Assembly (NCBI GenBank): GCA_946494635.1
Contig: CAMMCS010000143.1
Coordinates: 1-5,188, forward strand
DNA from: an uncultured Oscillibacter sp.
Lineage (GTDB): Bacteria; Bacillota; Clostridia; Oscillospirales; Oscillospiraceae
DNA length: 5,188 nucleotides
Direction of reading: 5' to 3'
Shown in pieces: positions 1-5,188 of the stretch. The position numbers and the translations under genes were made by a program. Within the stretch, counting starts at the first letter, position 1. Each line of letters opens with the position of its first letter. The notes beneath the pieces were generated by a model. It searched no databases. It had not been told where the DNA came from and saw nothing but the letters and a program-made list of their open reading frames with translations.

Positions 1-412
1 GCTTCTCGGCGATCTGGGGGCCCACCTGGGCGGTGTCGCCGTCAATGGCCTGCCGACCGCACATGACGATGTCGTCGGCCTCCACGCCGATCTTGTTGAT
101 GGCAGCGGCCAGGATCTGGGAGGTGGCGTATGTATCGGAGCCGCCGAACTCGCGGGCGGACACCAGCACAGCCTCGTCAGCGCCCATAGCCAGCGCCTCA
201 CGGAGCATACCGGCGGCAGGGGCGGGGCCCATGGTCACCACGATGACCTTGCAGCCGGTCTCGTCCTTGATCTTCAGGGCGGCCTCCAGGGCGTTCATGT
301 CATCGGGGTTGGTGATGGTCTGCATGGAGGCACGGTTCAGGGTGCCGTCCGGATTCACCGCCACCTTGCCGGAGGTATCGGGAACCTGCTTGATGGAAAC
401 AATGATCTTCAT
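1..412 (-). CDS. etfB: Electron transfer flavoprotein beta subunit, 3' part cut by window edge
   Basis: This is the N-terminal 137 residues of EtfB (the family is about 260 residues); the gene runs off the left edge with no stop, so it is partial because of the window and not broken. The protein starts MKIIVSIKQVPDT, and further on has VTMGPAPAAGMLREALAMGA, an FGGSDTYAT segment and CGRQAIDGDTAQVGPQ, all typical of EtfB proteins that serve butyryl-CoA dehydrogenases. In the family, EtfB with EtfA binds FAD and passes electrons from NADH to Bcd and ferredoxin in the cytoplasm. The start is fixed by AGGAGGT at 423-429, 10 nt before the ATG. It begins 20 bp after the bcd stop, so co-transcription is very likely. 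etfA is expected next, outside the window. Whether this Etf bifurcates cannot be judged from this half of one subunit. Confidence 0.95.
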   Translation of the reverse strand, partial: MKIIVSIKQVPDTSGKVAVNPDGTLNRASMQTITNPDDMNALEAALKIKDETGCKVIVVTMGPAPAAGMLREALAMGADEAVLVSAREFGGSDTYATSQILAAAINKIGVEADDIVMCGRQAIDGDTAQVGPQIAEK

Positions 413-432
413 TTTAACCTTTACCTCCTATC

Positions 433-1575
<1,143 letters not shown>

Positions 1576-1613
1576 ATACCATTAACTCCTTTACTTGTTG
1601 GTGCTTGCTTCGA

Positions 1614-2450
1614 TCACTTGGAATAGTCATAGAAGCCCTTGCCGGTCTTCTTGCCCAGCAGGCCGCCGCGGACCATCTTGCGCAGCAGCAGCGCGGGACG
1701 GTACTTGGAGTCGCCGGTCTCGTTGTACAGGGTCTCCATAATGGCCAGGCACACGTCCAGGCCGATGAAATCACCCAGCGCCAGGGGGCCCATGGGATGG
1801 TTGGCGCCCAGCATCATGGCCTTGTCGATGTCGGCCACGGAGGCGACGCCGGTCTCCACCAGGCCGATGGCCTCGTTGATCATGGGGATCAGGATCTTGT
1901 TGACCACGAAACCGGGGGCCTCGGCCACTTCGACGGGCTCCTTGCCGATCTCCTGGGACAGCTTATAGACGAAATCGAAGGTCTCCTGGGTGGTGTTGGC
2001 GCCCCGGATGATCTCCACCAGCTTCATGCTGGGCACGGGGTTGAAGAAGTGCATGCCGATGACGGGGTGCTTCAGGCCGTTGCCCATCTCGGTGATGGAC
2101 AGCGAAGAGGTGTTGGAGGCAAAGATGGCCTCGGGCTTGCACAGGGCGTCCAGCTCGCTGAGCAGCTCCTTCTTAGTGGCCATGTCCTCCTTGACGCACT
2201 CAATGATGAGATCAGCGTCAGCGCAGGCGGCCTTCTCCTCCACCAGCACGTTGGCCAGCAGGGCGTCCACAGCCTCCTGGGTCATCTTGCCCTTCTCCAC
2301 CCGCTTCTGCAGGGAAGCCGCCAGCTTATCCTTATGCTTCTGAGCGGAAGCGACGGAGCTGGCATACATCAGGGCGGTGTGGCCCTTCGCCGCGAAAACC
2401 TGGGCAATGCCGCTGCCCATGGTGCCTGCGCCAAAAACTGCAACCTTCAT
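1614..2450 (-). CDS. hbd: 3-hydroxybutyryl-CoA dehydrogenase
   Basis: A 278-residue 3-hydroxyacyl-CoA dehydrogenase of the stand-alone clostridial type. The N-terminal Rossmann fold opens with VAVFGAGTMGSGIAQVF (3-19). Catalytic residues by family alignment are Ser115 in SNTSSL, His134 in GMHFFNPVP, Glu146 in KLVEI and Asn184 in FVVNK. The C-terminal helical domain carries GANHPMGPLALGDFIGLD (215-232) and ends LGKKTGKGFYDYSK. It reduces acetoacetyl-CoA to 3-hydroxybutyryl-CoA in butyrate synthesis. The stretch after the second Rossmann strand reads LMYASS (27-32) and lacks the usual Asp/Glu that binds the NAD ribose, so NADPH use is possible (inference). The AGGAGG at 2458-2463, 7 nt before the ATG, fixes the start. 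It is the first gene of the hbd-bcd-etfB operon, behind a Rex operator and two candidate promoters. Confidence 0.95.
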   Translation of the reverse strand: MKVAVFGAGTMGSGIAQVFAAKGHTALMYASSVASAQKHKDKLAASLQKRVEKGKMTQEAVDALLANVLVEEKAACADADLIIECVKEDMATKKELLSELDALCKPEAIFASNTSSLSITEMGNGLKHPVIGMHFFNPVPSMKLVEIIRGANTTQETFDFVYKLSQEIGKEPVEVAEAPGFVVNKILIPMINEAIGLVETGVASVADIDKAMMLGANHPMGPLALGDFIGLDVCLAIMETLYNETGDSKYRPALLLRKMVRGGLLGKKTGKGFYDYSK

Positions 2451-2502
2451 GATGTTTCCTCCTGTTTATTAAAAATAAATGGATCGTTCCCTTTGTCTCG
2501 TA

Positions 2503-2528
2503 CCAGGCCGGCGCATCCGCGCCGCTGG
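2503..2528 (-). promoter_or_regulatory. Bulged hairpin in the hbd 5' leader
   Basis: Read on the minus strand, CCAG-CGGCGC, a GGAT loop, then GCGCCG-GC-CTGG forms a 10-bp stem with one 2-nt bulge. It is a GC-rich structure inside an otherwise AT-rich leader, about 50 nt before the hbd start codon. No T-run follows on either strand, so it is not a standard terminator. It would be present in transcripts from both candidate promoters and could stabilise the mRNA or slow ribosome or polymerase access. Function is unknown. Confidence 0.5.
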
Positions 2529-2586
2529 CTCTGTATCCGCGAAAACACCGTGCTTCTTTGATATTGCCAATTTACTCACAAACTTT

Positions 2587-2615
2587 ATTATAGGGTCCCC
2601 GCCTATATTTATCAA
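2587..2615 (-). promoter_or_regulatory. Proximal sigma-A type promoter of the hbd operon
   Basis: On the minus strand, TTGATA (2610-2615) and a perfect TATAAT (2587-2592) are separated by exactly 17 bp. The match differs from the housekeeping consensus at one position. Transcription would start near 2580, giving a leader of about 130 nt before hbd. Its -35 box lies 77 bp downstream of the Rex operator, too far for simple occlusion by Rex. Confidence 0.75.
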
Positions 2616-2681
2616 GTAAATTTTGCGGGTTTTCCAATCAATTTTCGCTTTTTTACACTTCACACAAAATGTTCGTTAAAT

Positions 2682-2710
2682 CTTATACAATTTTGTTAAT
2701 GCCTTAACAA
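2682..2710 (-). promoter_or_regulatory. Distal hbd-operon promoter with its -35 box inside the Rex operator
   Basis: On the minus strand, TTGTTA (2705-2710) and TATAAG (2682-2687) are separated by 17 bp. The -35 hexamer is the first six bases of the Rex palindrome, so bound Rex would exclude RNA polymerase. The predicted start near 2675 gives a leader of about 225 nt. The -10 element is weaker than that of the proximal promoter. Confidence 0.6.
2693..2710. promoter_or_regulatory. Rex operator (redox-sensing repressor binding site)
   Basis: The 18 bp TTGTTAA-TGCC-TTAACAA is a perfect match to the known Rex consensus TTGTTAANNNNTTAACAA. The symmetry extends two further bases on each side (2691-2712, 9-bp arms). 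Rex is the NADH/NAD+-responsive repressor of Gram-positive bacteria and is known to control butyrate genes in clostridia. Here it lies 242 bp upstream of hbd and 22 bp past the hydrolase stop codon. It overlaps the distal hbd promoter, so the expected effect is derepression when NADH is high. The rex gene itself is not in the window. Confidence 0.9.
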
Positions 2711-2732
2711 AACCGGCGTGTTTCTGGGAAAT

Positions 2733-3539
2733 TCAGCAGCTTCTCCCCAACGCACCTCCCGTTAAGAATCTTCGCACTTCCTCCGCCGCCTCTTCCGCCC
2801 GGGTGAGGATTGCCGGGTGTCCGCCGGCGGGAAAGAGGCGCACGGAAGCACAGGGGAGCTCCGCAGCCATGGCGGCGTATTCTTCCGCCAAATCCCGTCT
2901 GCACATGGGATCCTCCCGGCTCCCCAGCAGAAGGACCGGAGGCCGCATCTGCCCCAACGGGCGGCAGAGCAGCGGCTGTCCGGAGGCCGCGCACCGCAGC
3001 AGGGCGTCCGTGTCCCGGTCCACCACCGCCTCCCAGTCCCCCCCCTGGCACCACTCGTAAAATCCGCAGGCCGCCGGGTCCTGCCTGGCGCCGGCCCGCT
3101 CTGCCGCCAGATCTTGGGCGAAGCCCGGGTGGAGCGTCCGGCCGTCAAAGCTGTCCGCCACCACGGCCCCCACCTCGTCAGGCGCCAGCAGCGCCGCGTT
3201 CATGGCGGCCCAGGCGCCGCCGCTGGTTCCCAGCAGGCAGGGCTTTTCATAGCCCGCCGCACGGATCAGGGCCAGCGCCTGCCGGGCCTCATCCTGCCAC
3301 AGGTCTGTGGGAAAGGCGTCCGTCCGGTCCGAGCGGCCATTCCCCAGGAAATCCAGCAGCACACACCGGAAATGGGACGTATAGAGAGGCAGCAGCGGCT
3401 CAAACAGCCGGGAGGAGGCGGTATTGCCGTGGAGAAAGATCAGCACCGGTCCCTCCCCTGCCTCCTGGTAAAAGAGATTCCTGCCGCGGTAAGTCACAGC
3501 GGGCACAGCGCGCTCCCCCCTTCCTGTTTGGGTCATCAT
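2733..3539 (-). CDS. Alpha/beta hydrolase, substrate unknown
   Basis: A 268-residue alpha/beta-hydrolase-fold protein. It shows the oxyanion loop HGNTAS (37-42), a nucleophile elbow GTSGG with Ser106, a probable acid Asp210 in LLLGSREDPM, and the catalytic His241 in AGGHPAI, in the usual order. A short lid-like insert lies between about 130 and 195. There is no signal peptide or membrane segment, so it should be cytoplasmic. The frame stays open upstream to 3665, but those 42 residues look non-family. A GGGGGAAC ribosome-site-like stretch (3545-3552) before ATGATG at 3534-3539 favours this start; the second ATG (3536) is equally possible. It is divergent from trmB. It points the same way as hbd, and no terminator is visible between them, so read-through into the butyrate operon is conceivable. 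Esterase, lipase or other hydrolase activity cannot be distinguished from sequence. Confidence 0.88.
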   Translation of the reverse strand: MMTQTGRGERAVPAVTYRGRNLFYQEAGEGPVLIFLHGNTASSRLFEPLLPLYTSHFRCVLLDFLGNGRSDRTDAFPTDLWQDEARQALALIRAAGYEKPCLLGTSGGAWAAMNAALLAPDEVGAVVADSFDGRTLHPGFAQDLAAERAGARQDPAACGFYEWCQGGDWEAVVDRDTDALLRCAASGQPLLCRPLGQMRPPVLLLGSREDPMCRRDLAEEYAAMAAELPCASVRLFPAGGHPAILTRAEEAAEEVRRFLTGGALGRSC

Positions 3540-3585
3540 ACCATGTTCCCCCGCGCTGTGCAAGCCGGGAAATCCCACCCTGCCA

Positions 3586-3614
3586 TTTACAGCGCCGGAA
3601 CCGTATGGTACAAT
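3586..3614 (+). promoter_or_regulatory. Candidate trmB promoter with extended -10
   Basis: TTTACA (3586-3591) and TACAAT (3609-3614) are spaced 17 bp apart. The -10 is preceded by TGg, an extended -10 motif. Transcription would start near 3621 and give a leader of about 240 nt before trmB. The -10 lies in the left arm of the inverted repeat at 3601-3642. Confidence 0.6.
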
Positions 3615-3642
3615 AACCGAAAAGCGGCTGTTGTACCATCGG
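3601..3642. repeat. Inverted repeat, likely operator, between divergent genes
   Basis: ATGGTACAA (3605-3613) and TTGTACCAT (3631-3639) form perfect 9-bp arms 17 bp apart. With one unpaired T (3604), CCG (3601-3603) also pairs with CGG (3640-3642), giving 12 bp in all. The predicted plus-strand start lies between the arms, so this is more likely a DNA-level operator than an RNA hairpin. No regulator family can be named from the site. A related GGTACCAT occurs at 3776-3783. Confidence 0.55.
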
Positions 3643-3654
3643 TATGACGGCCGT

Positions 3655-3844
3655 CTCCGCCGCAAGACGGCGGGAGGGCGCCCGCCAATGCCGGGACGAC
3701 GCCCAGGCTCGTACCGGCGTTGACAACTGCCGGGGCGTCCGGGATGTCAAAGCACCCTGTCCGCACGCGGACAGGGTACCATAGGGTCCCGAGGGCTCTG
3801 CTGCCCCGGCGGGGTGTCTCTGAAATCGGATCGGTGCCCGATCC
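3655..3844 (+). promoter_or_regulatory. Hairpin-rich 5' leader of trmB, possible structured RNA
   Basis: At least five stems can be drawn one after another in the leader. They are: 3655-3662 with 3668-3676 (8 bp, one bulged G); 3688-3699 with 3709-3720 (11 bp with one mismatch and one U-G pair, 9-nt loop); 3720-3725 with 3745-3750, enclosing CCGG/CCGG; 3754-3764 with 3767-3777 (a perfect 11 bp); and 3828-3834 with 3838-3844 (a perfect 7 bp ending one base before the ribosome binding site). A minor CCCC-GGC-GGGG stem lies at 3804-3814. Stems one through five sit within 190 nt downstream of a plausible promoter. I do not recognise a known riboswitch or T-box motif. Because the region is GC-rich, some stems may be chance, but the exact 11-bp stem is hard to dismiss. 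The role could be attenuation, translational control or a separate small RNA. Confidence 0.45.
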
Positions 3845-3845
3845 C

Positions 3846-3851
3846 AGGAGG
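3846..3851 (+). promoter_or_regulatory. Ribosome binding site of trmB
   Basis: A perfect AGGAGG lies 9 nt before ATG 3861 and settles that start. A TTG further upstream in frame (3720) has no such site and would add 47 non-family residues encoded by the hairpin region. Confidence 0.9.
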
Positions 3852-3860
3852 ACATATACA

Positions 3861-4892
3861 ATGCGGATGCGAAAGAAAAAAAATCTGATTCCCCGGATGG
3901 AGCGCTGCGGCGACCGCCTGATCCGGGAGCCCTACGCCATGCCCGGCAAGTGGCGGGAGCTGATGCCCCAGGCCCGGGAGCTGCGGCTGGAGCTGGGCTG
4001 CGGCAAGGGCCGCTTCACCGCCGGGACCGCCGCGGCGGAGCCGGATGTGCTGTTCATCGCCGTGGAGCGGGTGCCGGACGCCATGGTCATGGCCATGGAG
4101 CGGTGTGTGGCCCAGGGGCTCACCAACGTCTACTTCATCGACACCAACGCCGACCAGCTGCCCCTGTTTTTCGCCCCCGGCGAGGTGGACCGAATCTACA
4201 TCAACTTCTGCGACCCCTGGCCCAGCAACCGCCACGCCAAGCGCCGCCTGACCCACGGCAGCTTCCTGCGGCTGTACCGCCAGGTGCTGAAAATGGGCGG
4301 CCAGATCCACTTCAAGACAGACAACCAGGATCTGTTCTCCTTCTCCGTCGAGGAGCTGCCGCTGTTCGGCTTCCAGCTGTCTGAGGTCACCCGGAACCTG
4401 CACGCGGCCGGTCCGGTGGGCGTAATGACGGACTACGAGGCCAAGTTCCATGGCCAGGGCCTGCCCATCTGCCGGTGTGTCGGGACCATGGTCCCCTGGG
4501 AGGAGCCCTTCCCCACCGACATCAAGCGGGTGAAAAACCGCTGGCTGGACGCCTTTGCCGAGGGTGTTTCTGAGGCGGACCTGGGACGCCATGTGCTGTC
4601 GGAGGGAAATTACCTGTGGCACCTCTTCTCCTGGAACCTGGTGCCCTGCCTCACCGGCGATGCGGCCCGGCAAGCGCTGGCGGAGGCACCCGGTGAAAAG
4701 TACCTTTTTTATAATGAGTATCCGCCGGAGGGCTGCCCCCTGGTGCGGCCGGTGACTGCGGAGGAGCTGGCGTCCCTGCCCGCCGGCGGTACCGTCCCCG
4801 GCGCGGACTGGTATGTGGTGGACAAGGACTTCACCTGGACGTACGTCCAGACCCACGAGGCGGACTGCGGGCCGTATTTCTGCCGCCCGTAG
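3861..4892 (+). CDS. trmB: tRNA (guanine-N7)-methyltransferase TrmB with an extra C-terminal domain
   Basis: A 343-residue protein; ordinary bacterial TrmB is about 210-240. The methyltransferase part (about 1-212) has a basic start MRMRKKKNLIPR, the SAM-binding motif LELGCGKG (43-50), the acidic FIAVER (65-70), the family signature INFCDPWPSNRHAKRRL (114-130), FKTDN (151-155) and the closing TDYEAKFHGQGLPICR (190-205). It therefore looks complete and should make m7G, normally at position 46 of tRNA. Residues 219-343 are additional: YLWHLFSW (251-258), KYLFYNEYPPEG (280-291), then DKDFTWTYVQTHE (321-333) and GPYF (337-340). They resemble, from memory, DUF4275-like proteins; that name is tentative and no function is known to me. 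No stop or frameshift separates the parts, and codon use looks even. It is followed by a terminator-like hairpin and appears monocistronic. Confidence 0.93.
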   Translation: MRMRKKKNLIPRMERCGDRLIREPYAMPGKWRELMPQARELRLELGCGKGRFTAGTAAAEPDVLFIAVERVPDAMVMAMERCVAQGLTNVYFIDTNADQLPLFFAPGEVDRIYINFCDPWPSNRHAKRRLTHGSFLRLYRQVLKMGGQIHFKTDNQDLFSFSVEELPLFGFQLSEVTRNLHAAGPVGVMTDYEAKFHGQGLPICRCVGTMVPWEEPFPTDIKRVKNRWLDAFAEGVSEADLGRHVLSEGNYLWHLFSWNLVPCLTGDAARQALAEAPGEKYLFYNEYPPEGCPLVRPVTAEELASLPAGGTVPGADWYVVDKDFTWTYVQTHEADCGPYFCRP

Positions 4893-4916
4893 CAGCCCCC
4901 TTCCAATCTCCGCAGA

Positions 4917-4944
4917 GCCCCCGCCCTTTGAAAAGGGCGGGGGC
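4917..4944 (+). terminator. Probable transcription terminator of trmB
   Basis: GCCCCCGCCCTTT (4917-4929) and its exact complement (4932-4944) form a perfect 13-bp stem around a GA core, 24 nt after the trmB stop. In practice a 4-nt loop would leave 12 bp. The stem is very stable, but only GCATTT follows in place of a real T-run. Intrinsic termination may therefore be partial, or the hairpin may protect the 3' end. Confidence 0.65.
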
Positions 4945-4968
4945 CCTGCATTTCATCGCCTGTCATGC

Positions 4969-5016
4969 GGTGCGGGGCCAGGGCGGCTTTCCAGGCGTTT
5001 CGCCCGGCCCCGCGCC
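4969..5016. repeat. Large imperfect hairpin after trmB
   Basis: GGTGCGGGGCC (4969-4979) pairs with GGCCCCGCGCC (5006-5016), with one T-G pair. After one bulged A (4980), GGGCG (4981-4985) pairs with CGCCC (5001-5005). The result is a 16-bp stem around a 15-nt loop. There is no T-run on either side. It may be a dispersed intergenic element, a 3' structure or part of an unrecognised RNA. Confidence 0.5.
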
Positions 5017-5188
5017 TCATGGATCGCGCCGTAAGGCCCCTGCCATTTTTCAGTGCGCCGCATCCGGCAGCGAAAGCCTCTGGGAGCCGGAACAGCAGAG
5101 AGAGGGGAAGCCCCCGCTCCCCGTAGAGGGGGGGGTGCCCTCGCGTGAAGGGGGGTGGTGGGCGCTAAGGGAGGTCAAAGCTGTACAA

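Larger units (their letters stand above)
3540..3860. other. Divergent intergenic region between the hydrolase gene and trmB
   Basis: These 321 bases carry no supported protein. They hold a 12-bp inverted repeat around candidate promoters (3601-3642), then a chain of hairpins up to the trmB ribosome binding site. Open frames that cross it lack family-like sequence and are interrupted or overlap the genes on either side. The separate elements are listed as their own entries. Confidence 0.8.
4893..5188. other. Intergenic region after trmB, no gene seen
   Basis: No reading frame here has family-like sequence or a convincing ribosome site with a start codon. It holds the terminator-like hairpin (4917-4944), a second large hairpin (4969-5016) and a G-run-rich segment (5128-5160). 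GGGAGGT at 5170-5176 could be the ribosome binding site of a gene starting just beyond the right edge, but no start codon is present inside the window. Confidence 0.6.

Noticed and set aside
2469..2663. Small minus-strand frame of 64 codons in the hbd leader
   Set aside because: It starts with GTG without a ribosome site and runs across the proximal promoter and the leader hairpin. Its sequence is not protein-like.
3540..3665. Longer hydrolase start at 3665
   Set aside because: The added residues are arginine-rich and non-family, and they cover the inverted repeat and promoter region. The ATGATG at 3534-3539 has a purine-rich site upstream.
3754..3777. Perfect 11-bp hairpin as a terminator
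   Set aside because: No T-run follows on the plus strand and only a weak GCTTTG on the minus strand. It is kept as part of the trmB leader.
3690..3777. Mini-ykkC (guanidine-II) riboswitch suggested by GGGACGAC
   Set aside because: The ACGA is not in the terminal loop of a closed stem, and the following hairpin lacks an ACGR loop.
3774..3790. T-box like motif in the trmB leader
   Set aside because: GGGTACCATAGGG does not match the AGGGTGGNACCGCG core, and no specifier stem can be recognised.
3720..3860. Upstream in-frame TTG start for trmB
   Set aside because: It has no ribosome site, and the extra residues are encoded by hairpin-forming DNA. ATG 3861 has AGGAGG at proper spacing and begins like known TrmB proteins.

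Overview
The window reads as chromosomal DNA of a GC-rich, butyrate-forming Clostridia member, most likely an Oscillospirales gut anaerobe of the Flavonifractor / Lawsonibacter / Oscillibacter type. The evidence is strong AGGAGG ribosome binding sites, sigma-A type promoters in short AT-rich islands, and an hbd-bcd-etfB butyrate cluster. The genus is inferred from remembered similarity, not from a search.

Left half, minus strand (1-2450): three tightly spaced genes form an operon read right to left. They are hbd (3-hydroxybutyryl-CoA dehydrogenase), bcd (butyryl-CoA dehydrogenase) and etfB (electron transfer flavoprotein beta subunit, cut by the window edge). Hbd interconverts acetoacetyl-CoA and 3-hydroxybutyryl-CoA. 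Bcd, working with EtfAB, reduces crotonyl-CoA to butyryl-CoA, in the known systems with electron bifurcation to ferredoxin. Thiolase and crotonase are not visible here; etfA would be expected just beyond the left edge.

Control region (2451-2732): an AT-rich island holds a perfect Rex operator (TTGTTAA-TGCC-TTAACAA, 2693-2710). One promoter has its -35 box inside that operator, and a second, near-consensus promoter lies about 95 bp downstream. A bulged hairpin sits in the untranslated leader. The operon therefore looks redox-controlled through the NADH-sensing repressor Rex, with a possible second, less controlled start.

Middle (2733-3539, minus): an alpha/beta hydrolase with a complete catalytic triad and unknown substrate. 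It is divergent from the next gene. The 321-bp gap between them (3540-3860) holds a 12-bp inverted repeat with extended -10 elements on both strands, followed by an unusually hairpin-rich leader of about 225 nt.

Right (3861-4892, plus): TrmB, the tRNA (guanine-N7)-methyltransferase, with an extra C-terminal domain of about 125 residues. It is followed by a 13-bp terminator-like hairpin. The last 296 bases (4893-5188) contain no gene I can support, only that hairpin, a second large hairpin and a G-run-rich segment.

The most interesting items are the Rex-overlapped promoter of the butyrate operon, an Hbd whose dinucleotide site lacks the usual acidic residue, the two-domain TrmB, and the structured leader before it. 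I did not find a clearly new multi-gene system.
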